DNA from: Polycyclovorans sp.
GTDB taxonomy: Bacteria; Pseudomonadota; Gammaproteobacteria; Nevskiales; Nevskiaceae
DNA length: 64,000 nucleotides
Assembly (NCBI GenBank): GCA_002706265.1
Contig: PAKU01000040.1
Location: forward strand, 1-64,000
Reading direction: 5' to 3'
The position numbers and the translations under genes are program-made. Shown piece by piece: positions 29,163 to 39,287 of the stretch; position 1 is the stretch's first letter, and each line of letters begins with the position of its first letter. The notes beneath the pieces are model-generated. The model did no database searches, was not told the origin of the DNA, and saw only the letters and a list, made by a program, of their open reading frames with translations.

Positions 29163-30029
29163 TTACTCCTGATCCAGTGCCTGCTCGGCCTCGATGCGAC
29201 CGCGCTCGCGGGCCGCCTGTTCGCGTTTGGCGTCTTCGATGGAATCGAAGATCGAGTCGAGGTCGGCGGCCTGCTCGTCGAGTTGAAACTGGCCGCTCAG
29301 CGGCGTTTCGGGGGTCAGCGTGCTGGACTGGAACAGCGCCCAGATCTCGTGGGCGTAGCGGGTGTCGAGCAGGTCGGGCGCGGCGCGGCCCAAGGTGGCG
29401 CGCAGGTTGTTGATGTCGCGTTCCAGCAGGCGGAAGGCTTGATGGTTGGCGCTGGCGTTGATCACCTGCGGCAGGTCGATGATCACCGGGCCCGTGTCGT
29501 CGATCAGCACGTTGTATTCCGACAGGTCGCCGTGAATCAGCCCGGCGCAGAGCATGCGCACCACATCGCCGATGAGTTTGCGAAACCAGAGGCGGGCGGT
29601 TTCTGCAGTGAAATCCACGTCGATCAGCCGCGGCGCGACGCCGCCCTCGGCGTCGCAGATCAGTTCCATGATCAGCACCCCGTTGAACATGCCGTAGGGT
29701 TTGGGCACGCGCACGCCGGCGGCATCGAGCCGATACAGCGCGTCGACTTCGGCGCTCTGCCACTCGGTTTCCTGCAGTTCGCGGCCGCGCCGGCCGCCAC
29801 TCTTCAGGGCGCGCTCGTCACGGCCGCCGCGCCGTTTGCGGCCTTCCTGATAGGCGGCGAGCTTTTGAAAGCCGCGCTGGTCGGCCTCCTTGTAGATCTT
29901 GGCGCAGCGCAGTTGGTCGCCGCAGCGCACCACGTACACGATGGCTTCTTTGCCGCTTTTCAACGACCGCATCACCGCATCGATGATGCCTTCGTCGATC
30001 AGGGGTTGTAGGCGTGGGGGAACTTTCAC
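29163..30029 (-). CDS. RIO1-family serine protein kinase
   Basis: A 288-residue bacterial RIO kinase. SGKEAIVYVV and RCAKIYK give the nucleotide loop and ATP-lysine; GLIHGDLSEYNVLID is the catalytic loop with Asp, and VIIDLPQ is the metal-binding Asp segment in the RIO form. RIO kinases in bacteria such as Pseudomonas are linked to stress signalling; the substrate is not known. The C-terminal ~45 residues are acidic and helical. It is divergent from the chemotaxis operon, with 192 bp between the starts. Confidence 0.9.
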   Translation of the reverse strand: MKVPPRLQPLIDEGIIDAVMRSLKSGKEAIVYVVRCGDQLRCAKIYKEADQRGFQKLAAYQEGRKRRGGRDERALKSGGRRGRELQETEWQSAEVDALYRLDAAGVRVPKPYGMFNGVLIMELICDAEGGVAPRLIDVDFTAETARLWFRKLIGDVVRMLCAGLIHGDLSEYNVLIDDTGPVIIDLPQVINASANHQAFRLLERDINNLRATLGRAAPDLLDTRYAHEIWALFQSSTLTPETPLSGQFQLDEQAADLDSIFDSIEDAKREQAARERGRIEAEQALDQE

Positions 30030-30221
30030 TCAGCAGACCGGCAACGAAAGGGCGCCAGCATATCCGCCCCGGTGCCCACGGGGGACCGGGGCCGCCGTTT
30101 CAGCGACAGTGTTTGTCAGCCGAGCGCGCTTGGCGACCAAGGCGCACGCCGGGCAGACGAGCGGTCTCAATCTGGCAGGCGCGGCGCCGATAGCGGGGAT
30201 ACCTCTGACGTGGTCGCCGCC

Positions 30222-30509
30222 ATGAAACTCGAACTCCCCGCGCAATGCCTGCTACCCGACGCACAGACCCTGTCGCAGGTGCTGCTCGGCGCCCTGAAAT
30301 CGGGCGAGGCGATCGAAGTGGATGGCCACGCCGTGACCCGCATCGGCACCGCTGCACTGCAATTGCTGTGGCTGGCGCGGCGCGATGTGATCGATCAGGC
30401 GCACGAATGGCGCTGGCTGTCGGCATCCGAGCCGCTGCGCCGCGCGGCCCGTCAACTGTTCATGACCGACGCTCTGGGTTTGCCCAGAGACGCGGTTTCC
30501 GCCAATTGA
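30222..30509 (+). CDS. STAS-domain protein, first gene of the chemotaxis operon
   Basis: A 95-residue STAS (anti-sigma-antagonist-like) protein. IEVDGHAVTRIGTAALQLLWLARRDV aligns with the STAS phosphorylation-loop region, but threonine occupies the usual serine position. Such small STAS proteins head several polar-flagellum-type che clusters and presumably feed into CheA/CheY signalling; their role is not established. The ATG at 30222 is chosen because upstream residues of the open frame are unlike the family. cheY follows 13 bp downstream. Confidence 0.8.
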   Translation: MKLELPAQCLLPDAQTLSQVLLGALKSGEAIEVDGHAVTRIGTAALQLLWLARRDVIDQAHEWRWLSASEPLRRAARQLFMTDALGLPRDAVSAN

Positions 30510-30522
30510 GCTGGAGCCCTTC

Positions 30523-30888
30523 ATGCCGCACATTCTTGCCGTAGACGACTCCTCTTCCATGCGCCAGATGGTGTCGTTCACCCTCGCCAGCGCCGGCTAT
30601 GCCGTGACCGAAGCCGAAGACGGCGCCATTGCGCTGGACAAGGCCAGGGGCGGGCAATATGACCTGGTGTTGGCCGACGTCAACATGCCCAACATGGACG
30701 GCATCAGCCTGATCAGGGCGCTGCGTGCGCTGCCGGCCTACCAGTACACGCCAATGCTGATGCTCACCACCGAAGCCGGTGATGGCAAAAAGCAGGAAGG
30801 CCGCGCCGCCGGTGCCACCGGCTGGCTGGTGAAGCCCTTCAATCCCGAGCAGTTGCTCGCCACGCTGAAGCGTGTGCTGCCGCAATGA
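30523..30888 (+). CDS. cheY: Chemotaxis response regulator CheY
   Basis: A 121-residue single-domain receiver. Acidic pocket in LAVDDSSSMRQM, phospho-acceptor Asp in LVLADVNMPNMDG, switch Thr in LMLTTEAG, and Lys in WLVKPFNPEQLL. It overlaps the cheA start by 4 bp, so it is the cognate regulator of that kinase. There is no output domain. Confidence 0.95.
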   Translation: MPHILAVDDSSSMRQMVSFTLASAGYAVTEAEDGAIALDKARGGQYDLVLADVNMPNMDGISLIRALRALPAYQYTPMLMLTTEAGDGKKQEGRAAGATGWLVKPFNPEQLLATLKRVLPQ

Positions 30889-32885
30889 GCATCGACATCC
30901 GGCAGTTCCACGCCGGGTTTTTCGAGGAAAGCCTCGAAGGCCTGTCGGTGATGGAAGCCGGCCTGCTCGACCTTGAATCCGGGCAGGCCACGGAAGAAAC
31001 CCTGCACGCCATTTTTCGCGCGGCCCACTCCATCAAGGGCGGCGCCGGCAGTTTTGGCTTTTCGCGCATCAGCCAGGCCACCCATCATCTGGAAACCCTG
31101 CTCGACGAGATGCGCGCGGGCCATCGCAGTGCCGATGCCGGTGTGCTCAAGGTGCTGTACCAGTCGGTCGACGGCGTGCGCGCCATGATCAGTGCCGCAC
31201 AGGCCGAACAGCCCTGCCCGGAAGCCCAGGTGCAGGCCTTCGAGGCCGCGCTGAAGGCGGTGCTGGGCGCGGCGCCGGCCAGCGGCAGCGCCGCGCAGGC
31301 AGACGCACCCGCGCCCGCGCCCTCATCGCGCGCCGCGTGGTCGATTCACTGCGCCCCGGCCCCCGGCCTGCTCGCCACCGGCAACGAGCCGCTGCTGTTG
31401 ATGCAGGCCCTGGCCGAGCTGGGGGAACTCACCGGCACGCTGATCGAGCCGCAGGGCGAAGACGTGGCCATCGAAACCCTGTCGGTGGACGACTGCCGGC
31501 TGGCCTGGGATTTGACGCTGGTCACCGACGCCGATGAAGCGACCATTCGCGACGTGTTTTCCTGGGTCGATGACTGCTGTGCCCTGACCGTGACGCAGGG
31601 TGCGGCGACTGCGCCCCCGAAGCCTGAAGCCACGGCGCCGGTCGCCGTCGCCGCAACCGCAGTTGCCGAACAGCCCGCGCGCCTCGAAGCGACGGTGGCC
31701 GCCCCGCCGCAACTGCCCACGGCCTCGATTCGCGTCGGGGTGGACAAGGTGGATGCGCTGATCGACCTGGTGGGCGAGCTGGTGATCACCCAGGCGATGC
31801 TGCACCAGGCGGTGTCGGGCCTCGACCCCGTGCAGTTCGAGCGCCTGCATTCCACGCTGGAGCAGCTTGAACGCAACACCCGCTCGCTGCAGTCCTCGGT
31901 GCTGGCGGTGCGCATGCTGCCGGTGGGCACGGTGTTTTCGCGCTTCCCGCGCGTGGTGCGCGATCTGGCCGACAAGCTGGGCAAGCGCGTCAAGCTGGTG
32001 CTCGAAGGCGAGGCCACCGAGCTGGACAAGGGCATGATCGAGCGCATCACCGATCCCCTGATGCACCTGCTGCGCAATGCGCTCGACCATGGTCTTGAAA
32101 CCATCGAAGAGCGGCGCGCCGTCGGCAAGCCCGAAGAGTGCCGCCTCAAGCTCAGTGCCCGTCATGCCTCCGGTTCCATCGTGCTCGAAATCGAGGACGA
32201 CGGGCGCGGCCTGAACCGCGAAAAGATTCTCGCCAAGGCGATCGAGCGCGGCGTGATCAGCGAGCGCCCGGCCACCGATGCCGACATCGACAACCTGATC
32301 TTCGAGCCCGGATTCTCGACCGCCGATGCCGTCACCGACGTGTCCGGCCGCGGCGTGGGCATGGACGTGGTGCGCAAGAACGTGCTCGCCCTCGGCGGCC
32401 GCATCGAGCTTTTCTCGAACCCCGGCAAGGGCACCCGCGTGGCGGTCCGTCTGCCGCTGACCCTGGCGATTCTCGATGGCATGAGCGTGGCCGTGGGCGA
32501 TGAGGTGTTCATCGTGCCCATTGCCAGCGTCATGGAGAGCTTTCAGCCGCAGCCGGGGCAGATGCCGCCGCTGGGCGGGCAGCAGCGGCTGGTCAAGGTG
32601 CGCGACACCTATCTGCCGCTCATGCGGCTGGCCGATCACTTTGGTCTGCCAACCGCCTACGAAGGCCCCGGCATTGCAGTGGTGGTGGAAGCCGACGGGC
32701 GCCGTCTGGCGCTGATGGTGGACGCCCTGGTGGGCCAGCAACAGGTGGTCATCAAGAGCCTGGAGCAGAACTACCGATCTGTGCCCGGCGTTGCCGGGGC
32801 GACGATTCTGGGGGATGGGCGCGTGGCGCTGATCCTCGATGTGTCAAGGCTGACCGCCGTTTCGGCGCTGGCCATTGCAGCCTGA
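30885..32885 (+). CDS. cheA: Chemotaxis histidine kinase CheA
   Basis: A 666-residue CheA. Domains in order: HPt with the phospho-His in FRAAHSIKGGAGSFGF (His48), a linker and second small domain with Pro/Ala-rich stretches (about 130-275), dimerisation (IRVGVDKVDALIDLVGELVITQAML), HATPase (LLRNALDHGLE; EIEDDGRGLN; GRGVGMDVVRKNV), and a C-terminal CheW-like domain. Receives signals from the two receptors encoded downstream and phosphorylates CheY and CheB. All catalytic boxes are intact. Confidence 0.96.
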   Translation: MSIDIRQFHAGFFEESLEGLSVMEAGLLDLESGQATEETLHAIFRAAHSIKGGAGSFGFSRISQATHHLETLLDEMRAGHRSADAGVLKVLYQSVDGVRAMISAAQAEQPCPEAQVQAFEAALKAVLGAAPASGSAAQADAPAPAPSSRAAWSIHCAPAPGLLATGNEPLLLMQALAELGELTGTLIEPQGEDVAIETLSVDDCRLAWDLTLVTDADEATIRDVFSWVDDCCALTVTQGAATAPPKPEATAPVAVAATAVAEQPARLEATVAAPPQLPTASIRVGVDKVDALIDLVGELVITQAMLHQAVSGLDPVQFERLHSTLEQLERNTRSLQSSVLAVRMLPVGTVFSRFPRVVRDLADKLGKRVKLVLEGEATELDKGMIERITDPLMHLLRNALDHGLETIEERRAVGKPEECRLKLSARHASGSIVLEIEDDGRGLNREKILAKAIERGVISERPATDADIDNLIFEPGFSTADAVTDVSGRGVGMDVVRKNVLALGGRIELFSNPGKGTRVAVRLPLTLAILDGMSVAVGDEVFIVPIASVMESFQPQPGQMPPLGGQQRLVKVRDTYLPLMRLADHFGLPTAYEGPGIAVVVEADGRRLALMVDALVGQQQVVIKSLEQNYRSVPGVAGATILGDGRVALILDVSRLTAVSALAIAA

Positions 32886-32907
32886 ACCTCAATCACTGGA
32901 GCCCACG

Positions 32908-33417
32908 ATGGATGGAAGCCAAAGCGCGTCGGAACCCAAACGCGGCCTCGACAACAACGACGCCGGCGCCGAGTTCCTGACCTTCTGCCTCGCCAAGGAA
33001 ACCTATGGCGTCGACATCCTGCGGGTGCAGGAGATTCGCGGCTACGACAGCGTCACCCGGCTGCCCTCGGCGCCCGACTTCATCAAGGGCGTGATCAACC
33101 TGCGCGGCACCATCGTTCCGGTGGTGGACATGCGCATCAAGTTCAACCTCGGTGAAGCCGTGTACGACGACTTCACCGTGATGGTGATTCTCAATGTCGC
33201 CAAGCGCGTCATCGGCATGGTGGTGGACCGTGTTTCCGACGTGGTGCGTCTGGTCGATGAGGAAATTCGCGCCACCCCCGAGTTCGGCAGCGGCATCGAC
33301 GTGCACTACGTCGCCGGACTGGTCGAGCGTGACGACCAGATGCTGATCGTCCTCGACATCGAAAAATTATTCAAAAGCAAAGACATGGCGTTGTTCGACG
33401 CCGCTGTTGCCGCCTGA
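32908..33417 (+). CDS. cheW: Chemotaxis coupling protein CheW
   Basis: A 169-residue CheW that bridges receptors to Che[50 protein letters not shown] and VVDRVSDVV are the canonical strands. The ATG at 32908 with GGAG upstream is preferred to the earlier in-frame start at 32875, which overlaps the cheA end. A ~25-residue polar N-terminal extension precedes the fold. Confidence 0.95.
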   Translation: MDGSQSASEPKRGLDNNDAGAEFLTFCLAKETYGVDILRVQEIRGYDSVTRLPSAPDFIKGVINLRGTIVPVVDMRIKFNLGEAVYDDFTVMVILNVAKRVIGMVVDRVSDVVRLVDEEIRATPEFGSGIDVHYVAGLVERDDQMLIVLDIEKLFKSKDMALFDAAVAA

Positions 33418-33446
33418 TCCCGTTGCCGTTCTTCCCGGAGCCTCTC

Positions 33447-36400
33447 ATGACTGCCAAATCCGTCACCCCGCTGAACCCCAAGCTGCCGCTGGGTGCGGCG
33501 GTTGCATCCACCCTGCTGCTGCCGGCGCTGTGCCTGGCGCACATGAACGGCGCGCTGGGCATGGAGGCCTGGATCACCGGCAGCCTGCTGCTGGTGATCG
33601 TTGCCATCGCCGCGGTGGCGATGGCCTATCGCCAGACCGAGGAGGCCGGCGCACGCCACCGCCGCCAACTGGCGGACACCGAAGCGTCTCTGCAGGCCGT
33701 GGCCGGCGTCATGGCCGCGCTCGATCGTTCGCAGGCGGTGATCGAGTTCACGCCCACCGGCGAAGTGCTCAAGGCCAACGACAATTTTCTGGCGGCGCTG
33801 GGCTACACCCGAGATGAAATTGTCGGCAAGCACCACGGCCTGTTCGTCGACCCGGACTACCGCAAGACCGAGGAATATCGCCAGTTCTGGGAAAAGCTGG
33901 GCCGCGGCGAGTTTGACGCTGCGCGTTACCGCCGCCGCACCAAGAGCGGCAGCGACCTCTGGATTCAGGCCACCTACAACCCGGTGATGGGCGCCGACGG
34001 CCGGGTGGTCAAGGTGGTCAAGTTTGCCACCGACATCACCGAAATGAAGCGCGAAGAGTTGGCGGCTCAAGCCCGTGAAGCCGTGTTCAGTGCCGAAACC
34101 CAGCGCATCAAGCAGGGGCTCGACGTGGTGCAAACCAATGTAATGGTCGCGGATGCCGACTTGAACGTGGTGTACGTGAACCACTCGATCAAAGAGATGT
34201 TGACCACGGCTGAAAGCGACATCCGCAAGGACGTGCCCAGCTTCAAGGCCGACACGGTGGTCGGTACCAATATCGACACCTTCCACAAAAACCCCGCCTA
34301 CCAGCGCAACATGCTGGCGCAGATGACCACCACCCACAACGCCAAGCTGGTGCTGGGTGGCCGGACCTTCAGCCTGATCCTCAACCCGATCAACGACGGT
34401 GCTACGCGCCTCGGTTACGTGGTCGAATGGAAGGACCTCACGGCCGAGTTGGCCGCAGCCGATCGCGAGCGCCGAATGGCGGCCGAAACCGCGCGTGTCA
34501 AACAGGGTCTCGACGTGGTGGTCACCAACGTGATGATTGCCGATGCCGACCTCAACGTGGTCTACGTCAACAACTCCATCAAGGAGATGCTGGCGACCGC
34601 CGAGAGCGATATCCGCAAGGACGTGCCGAGCTTCAAGGCCGAGGCGGTTGTCGGCACCAACATCGACACCTTCCACAAGAAGCCGGCCTACCAGCGCGAG
34701 CTGCTGGCCAAGATGACCGATACCCATAACGCCAAGCTGGTGCTGGGTGGCCGTACCTTCAGCCTGATCCTCAATCCGATCAACGACGATCAGGGCATGC
34801 GCCTCGGTTACGTGGTTGAGTGGAAAGACATGACGGCCGAGTTGGAACTGCAGCGGGTGGAAGCCGAGCGCCAGGCCACCGAGCGGCGTCTGGGCGACGA
34901 AAACCTGCGCATCAAGATGGCGCTGGACAACGTCACCACCAACGTGATGATTGCCGACAACGATCGCAACATCATCTACATGAACGGCGCGGTGCAGCAG
35001 ATGATGGTGCACGCCGAGGCCGACATCCGCAAAGCCCTGCCGCACTTCGACGCCGCCAAATTGCAGGGCGCCAAGATCGACGTCTTTCACAAGCATCCCG
35101 AGCATCAGGCGCGCATGCTCTCGACCTTCCGCGAGACGCACCGCACGCAGATCGTGGTCGGTGGCCGCACCTTCTCGCTGATCGCGGCGCCCATCATCAA
35201 TGCCGCCGGCGAGCGTCTCGGCGCGGTGGTGGAATGGAAGGACCGCACCGCCGAAGTGGCGGTGGAGGTCGAGGTGGGCAGCATCGTGCAGGCGGCCGCC
35301 AACGGTGACTTCACCCAGCGCATCGCGGTCGAAAACAAGGACGGCTTCTTCAGGCTGCTGGCCGAGAACATCAACGTGCTGATGGAAACCAGCAGCGTCG
35401 GCCTCAACGAAGTGGCCCGCGTGCTGGGCGCATTGGCCCAGGGGGACCTCACGCAGAGCGTGCAGGGCGACTTCAAGGGCACCTTCGGCAAGCTCAAGGA
35501 CGATGCCAACGCAACCGTGGCGCAGCTCACCGGCATCATCACCCAGATCAAGCTGGCCACCGACACCATCAACACCGCCTCGCGCGAAATTGCAGCCGGC
35601 AACCTCGATCTGTCACGCCGCACCGAGCAGCAGGCGGCCAGCCTGGAAGAAACCGCCAGCTCGATGGAAGAGCTGACCAGCACCGTCAAGCAGAACGCCG
35701 AAAACGCCAAGCAGGCCAACCAGCTTGCGATCGGTGCCACCGACGTGGCCGGCAAGGGCGGGGCGGTGGTGTCGAAGGTGGTCACCACCATGGCCGACAT
35801 CAACGACAGCTCGAAGAAGATTGCCGACATCATCGGCGTCATCGACGGCATCGCCTTCCAGACCAACATTCTGGCGCTGAACGCGGCGGTGGAAGCCGCC
35901 CGCGCCGGCGAGCAGGGCCGCGGCTTTGCGGTGGTGGCCTCCGAGGTGCGCTCGCTGGCGCAGCGCTCGGCGGCGGCGGCCAAAGAGATCAAGACGCTGA
36001 TCTCAGACTCGGTGAGCAAGATTCACGGTGGCTCCGAGCTGGTGGAACAGGCCGGCAAAACCATGGACGAGATCGTGCAGTCGGTGAAGCGCGTGACCGA
36101 CATCATGGGCGAGATCACCGCCGCCAGCCTTGAGCAGAGCCAGGGCATCGAACAGGTCAACCAGACCATCACCTCGATGGACGAGGTCACCCAGCAAAAC
36201 GCGGCGCTGGTGGAAGAAGCCTCGGCCGCCGCACGGTCGCTGGAAGATCAGGTCGCCGGGCTTTCAGAGCAGGTGGGCAGCTTCCGTCTGGCCGGCGATG
36301 GCGGCATGAGCCCGCCGCCTTCATCCAAGGTCACCACGCTGCCCAACGCACGCGGCGGCAGCGATGGCGGCCATCGGGCCCTTGGCAATGCCCGACCGGC

Positions 36401-36485
36401 CCCCAGCCGTGCGGTGGCCATCAAGAGCGCGCCGGGTGGCAGCGCCAAGGCGGCCGCTGCGCAGGACGACTGGGCCGAGTTCTGA
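33447..36485 (+). CDS. Methyl-accepting chemotaxis protein with four PAS-like domains and a CheR-tether tail
   Basis: A 1012-residue receptor. Two N-terminal hydrophobic segments (about 15-55) anchor it; no periplasmic sensor domain is visible. Then come a PAS domain (about 78-205) and three homologous PAS-like repeats (about 219-331, 349-462, 485-601), a HAMP-like region (…[24 protein letters not shown]), and the signalling coiled coil with tip [32 protein letters not shown]. The C-terminus DDWAEF fits the xWxxF pentapeptide that tethers CheR. The sensing is probably cytoplasmic (redox, energy or a small ligand). The first two repeats are nearly identical. Confidence 0.93.
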   Translation: MTAKSVTPLNPKLPLGAAVASTLLLPALCLAHMNGALGMEAWITGSLLLVIVAIAAVAMAYRQTEEAGARHRRQLADTEASLQAVAGVMAALDRSQAVIEFTPTGEVLKANDNFLAALGYTRDEIVGKHHGLFVDPDYRKTEEYRQFWEKLGRGEFDAARYRRRTKSGSDLWIQATYNPVMGADGRVVKVVKFATDITEMKREELAAQAREAVFSAETQRIKQGLDVVQTNVMVADADLNVVYVNHSIKEMLTTAESDIRKDVPSFKADTVVGTNIDTFHKNPAYQRNMLAQMTTTHNAKLVLGGRTFSLILNPINDGATRLGYVVEWKDLTAELAAADRERRMAAETARVKQGLDVVVTNVMIADADLNVVYVNNSIKEMLATAESDIRKDVPSFKAEAVVGTNIDTFHKKPAYQRELLAKMTDTHNAKLVLGGRTFSLILNPINDDQGMRLGYVVEWKDMTAELELQRVEAERQATERRLGDENLRIKMALDNVTTNVMIADNDRNIIYMNGAVQQMMVHAEADIRKALPHFDAAKLQGAKIDVFHKHPEHQARMLSTFRETHRTQIVVGGRTFSLIAAPIINAAGERLGAVVEWKDRTAEVAVEVEVGSIVQAAANGDFTQRIAVENKDGFFRLLAENINVLMETSSVGLNEVARVLGALAQGDLTQSVQGDFKGTFGKLKDDANATVAQLTGIITQIKLATDTINTASREIAAGNLDLSRRTEQQAASLEETASSMEELTSTVKQNAENAKQANQLAIGATDVAGKGGAVVSKVVTTMADINDSSKKIADIIGVIDGIAFQTNILALNAAVEAARAGEQGRGFAVVASEVRSLAQRSAAAAKEIKTLISDSVSKIHGGSELVEQAGKTMDEIVQSVKRVTDIMGEITAASLEQSQGIEQVNQTITSMDEVTQQNAALVEEASAAARSLEDQVAGLSEQVGSFRLAGDGGMSPPPSSKVTTLPNARGGSDGGHRALGNARPAPSRAVAIKSAPGGSAKAAAAQDDWAEF
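34105..34833 (+). repeat. Internal duplication in the receptor gene (two near-identical PAS repeats)
   Basis: Segments ~34105-34440 and ~34494-34833 encode almost the same protein sequence: both contain [24 protein letters not shown] and [20 protein letters not shown]. Most differences are at synonymous positions. A third copy (about 34902-35250) is clearly related but diverged. The spacing of about 390 bp per unit includes a helical linker. Confidence 0.9.
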
Positions 36486-36565
36486 GCCCTGCGGTCGTCA
36501 TGCCCGCCATGCGCCTGAAGGCATGGCGGGCCCTTCTTTCCTGCGTCACGCCACGGGAGTTCGTC

Positions 36566-36745
36566 ATGGATCTGCTTGGTGCCTATCGTCACGGCCGCTT
36601 CTGCCCCGCCCGCTGGCTGGTGTGGATGGCCAATTGGGGTCTGAGTCTGTCGGGCGCCCCGGTGGCGTTCGAGCCGCGGGGTCGGTTCCAGGGGGGCGCG
36701 CTGCGTGCGGCGACCCACACCCGGCCGTGCCGCGTTGCACAGTGA
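36566..36745 (+). CDS. Hypothetical small protein between receptor and cheR
   Basis: A possible 59-residue protein starting MDLLGAYRHGRFCPARWLVWMANWG. The ATG at 36566 has GGGAG 7 nt upstream, and it would fill most of the 272-bp gap between the receptor gene and cheR, in the same direction. It is rich in Arg, Trp and Gly and matches no family I recognise. High-GC DNA gives many chance ORFs, so existence is uncertain. Confidence 0.3.
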   Translation: MDLLGAYRHGRFCPARWLVWMANWGLSLSGAPVAFEPRGRFQGGALRAATHTRPCRVAQ

Positions 36746-36757
36746 AGCGCAGGTGAC

Positions 36758-37618
36758 ATGACCGTGTCGGCCCCCGCCGCCGTGACCGCTGAACAACGCG
36801 ACTTTCGCTTTACGCCCGCGCACTTTCGCTTCGTGCAGCAGCGCATCCACCAGTTGGCGGGCATCGCGCTCACCGACGCCAAGCAAGACATGGTGTACAG
36901 CCGCCTGATTCGCCGCATCCGGGCGCGCAAGCTCGATGGCTTCGACGCCTACCTGGCCACCGTCCGCGATGAGGGTGGCGATGAGATCGAGCCGTTCATC
37001 AACGCGCTCACCACCAATCTGACGGCGTTCTTTCGCGAGGCGCATCACTTCGACCGGCTCAAGCAGCACCTGCTGCGCGCCACCGCACCGCGACCGATCC
37101 GCATCTGGTGCGCGGCCGCCAGCACCGGCGAAGAGCCGTGGTCGCTGGCCATGGCCGCCTGCGAGGCCTTCGACACGCTGCAACCGCCGGTGCAGATTCT
37201 GGCCACCGACATCGACACCGATGCCCTGGCCATTGCCGCGGCAGGCCAGTATCCGCTGACCCGGCTTTCGCCCCTGAGCCTGGACCAGAAGCGGCGCTTT
37301 TTTCTGCGCGGTCGCGGCGCCCAGGACGGCGAAGCCAAAGTACGGCCCGAGCTGGCCGCGCGGGTGCGCTTTCAGCCGTGGAACCTGCTCAACGCCCAGC
37401 CGCCACGCTGGCGCGACATCGACGTGGTGTTCTGCCGCAACGTGATGATCTATTTCGACAAGCCCACGCAGTTGCAGGTGCTGGGCCAACTGCGGGCGGT
37501 GATGCGCCCGGACGGGCTGATGTTCGCCGGTCATTCCGAAAGCTTCTTTCATGCCCAGCACCTGTTCCGCTCGCTGGGGCAGACCGTGTACGCACCGGCA
37601 GCGGCGGCCAGCGCATGA
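36758..37618 (+). CDS. cheR: Chemotaxis methyltransferase CheR
   Basis: A 286-residue SAM-dependent glutamate methyltransferase acting on the receptors. N-terminal helical domain FRFVQQRIHQLAGIALTDAKQDMVYSRLIRRIR, then LTTNLTAFFREAHHF, SAM-binding IRIWCAAASTGEEPWSLAM, ATDIDTDAL and VFCRNVMIYFDKPTQ. The beta-subdomain that binds the receptor pentapeptide is within the expected length. The start is supported by AGGTG just upstream. It overlaps cheD (ATGA). Confidence 0.95.
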   Translation: MTVSAPAAVTAEQRDFRFTPAHFRFVQQRIHQLAGIALTDAKQDMVYSRLIRRIRARKLDGFDAYLATVRDEGGDEIEPFINALTTNLTAFFREAHHFDRLKQHLLRATAPRPIRIWCAAASTGEEPWSLAMAACEAFDTLQPPVQILATDIDTDALAIAAAGQYPLTRLSPLSLDQKRRFFLRGRGAQDGEAKVRPELAARVRFQPWNLLNAQPPRWRDIDVVFCRNVMIYFDKPTQLQVLGQLRAVMRPDGLMFAGHSESFFHAQHLFRSLGQTVYAPAAAASA

Positions 37619-38187
37619 ACGCGCCCAACCCGTCCATCCGCGCCGGCACACCGGTCATCAAGATTCTGCCGGGCGGCTACCACGCCGATGCCCGCGACGT
37701 GACCCTGGTGACGACGCTGGGGTCGTGCGTCAGCGCCTGCCTGCACGACCCCACGCGGGGCATTGGCGGCATGAACCATTTCATGCTGCCGGAGGGCGGT
37801 GCCGAGTCCAACGGCTCGGCGCGCTACGGCATTCATGCCATGGAGTTGTTGATCAACGCGCTGCTGCAGCTGGGCGCGCAGCGGTCCAAGCTCACGGCCA
37901 AGATCTTCGGCGGCGGCGCGGTGCTGCGCGGCATGACGGCGATGGATGTCGGCAAGCGCAACGTGCGCTTTGTCGAAGATTTTCTGGCGCTGGAGCGCAT
38001 TCCGGTGATCGGGCGCGACCTGCTCGACATTCACCCGCGCAAGGTCGCCTTTCACACCCAGTCGGGCAAGGCGTTCGTGAAGTCGCTGCCGATTGCCGCG
38101 CGTGATCCGCTGCTGGCCGAAGAAACCCGCTATCGCACCCAGCTGGTTGCCGCGCCGGTGTCCAGCGGCACCGTGGAGCTGTTCTGA
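37615..38187 (+). CDS. cheD: Chemoreceptor glutamine deamidase CheD
   Basis: A 190-residue CheD, which deamidates receptor glutamines. The catalytic Cys is in TTLGSCVSACLHD and the His in GGMNHFMLPEG; KIFGGGAVLRGM is also conserved. It overlaps cheR by 4 bp and shares one base with cheB. The last residues SSGTVELF resemble the end of the second receptor in this operon (AGGVELF). Confidence 0.95.
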   Translation: MNAPNPSIRAGTPVIKILPGGYHADARDVTLVTTLGSCVSACLHDPTRGIGGMNHFMLPEGGAESNGSARYGIHAMELLINALLQLGAQRSKLTAKIFGGGAVLRGMTAMDVGKRNVRFVEDFLALERIPVIGRDLLDIHPRKVAFHTQSGKAFVKSLPIAARDPLLAEETRYRTQLVAAPVSSGTVELF

Positions 38188-39245
38188 TGGTCACGCGCGT
38201 ACTGGTGGTCGACGACTCGGCGATGATCCGCAAGCTGCTCACCGAACTGCTGGGCGCCGACCGGCGCATACAGGTGGTGGGCACCGCCAACGATCCGTAT
38301 CAGGCCCGCGCGCTGATCAAGCAGCTGCAGCCCGATGTGATTACCCTGGATGTCGAGATGCCGCGCATGGACGGCCTGACCTTTCTCGACCATCTGATGC
38401 GGCTGCACCCCATGCCGGTGGTCATGGTCTCGTCCCTGACCCAGCAGGGTGCCGACGCGGCGATCAGGGCGCTGCAACTGGGCGCCGTCGAGATCGTCGC
38501 CAAGCCGACGCTGGGCATCGCCGATGGGCTGCGTGACGCCGCGCAGACCCTGTGCAATGCCGTGGTCAGCGCCGCCCAGGCGCGGATTGGACCGCGTGAT
38601 CGGCCGCCGCCGCGCCGGGTGCAGCCGCTGGCGCTGTCCACCGATTTTTTCTTCGTGCTGGGCGCCTCCACCGGCGGCACCGAAGCCTTGCACGACGTGC
38701 TGACCTCGTTGCCGCCGGATGCGCCGGGTGCGGTGGTGGTGCAGCACATTCCGCCGGTGTTTTCGCGCAGCTTTGCCGAGCGGCTGGACCGCAGTTGCGC
38801 GGTGCGCGTGGGCGAGGCCTTCGACGGCGCGCGACTGGCCACCGGTCAGGTGTGGATTGCCCCGGGCGGTCACCAGTTGCGCGTGGTACGCGACGGCGCG
38901 CGCTATGTCTGCCGGATCGGCGAGGCCGATCGGGTCAACGGATTCGCGCCGTCGGTCGATGTGATGTTCAACGCCGCCGTTGAAGCCGCCGGCAGCAATC
39001 TGGCCGCGGCGCTGTTGACCGGCATGGGCGACGACGGCGCGCAGGGCCTGTTGCGCCTGCGCCAGAGCGGCGTCTTCACCTGCGTGCAGGACGAAGCCAC
39101 CTCGGTGGTCTGGGGCATGCCGGGGGCCGCGTTCCGGCTCGGCGCCGCAGAGGCCGTGCTGCCCATCGGTCAGGTCGCTGAACGGTTGATGGATGCGGCC
39201 CGACGGCACCGCGGTCGCTTAAGTCAGACCGACCGCAGCCGATAA
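38187..39245 (+). CDS. cheB: Protein-glutamate methylesterase/glutaminase CheB
   Basis: A 352-residue CheB: receiver domain (LVVDDSAMIRK; phospho-Asp in VITLDVEMPRMDG) linked to the methylesterase domain, with catalytic Ser in LGASTGGTEAL, His in VVQHIPPVFS and Asp in LTGMGDDGAQG. With CheR it sets receptor methylation for adaptation. The start overlaps the cheD stop by one base. Confidence 0.96.
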   Translation: MVTRVLVVDDSAMIRKLLTELLGADRRIQVVGTANDPYQARALIKQLQPDVITLDVEMPRMDGLTFLDHLMRLHPMPVVMVSSLTQQGADAAIRALQLGAVEIVAKPTLGIADGLRDAAQTLCNAVVSAAQARIGPRDRPPPRRVQPLALSTDFFFVLGASTGGTEALHDVLTSLPPDAPGAVVVQHIPPVFSRSFAERLDRSCAVRVGEAFDGARLATGQVWIAPGGHQLRVVRDGARYVCRIGEADRVNGFAPSVDVMFNAAVEAAGSNLAAALLTGMGDDGAQGLLRLRQSGVFTCVQDEATSVVWGMPGAAFRLGAAEAVLPIGQVAERLMDAARRHRGRLSQTDRSR

Positions 39246-39287
39246 CAAGAAAAAGCCCTTTTCATGCCTGCCCCCGGAGTCCCTTAA

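Noticed and set aside
33306..35141. 611-codon minus-strand ORF opposite the PAS receptor
   Set aside because: Antisense shadow of a clearly coding receptor. Its apparent repeats only mirror the PAS duplication.
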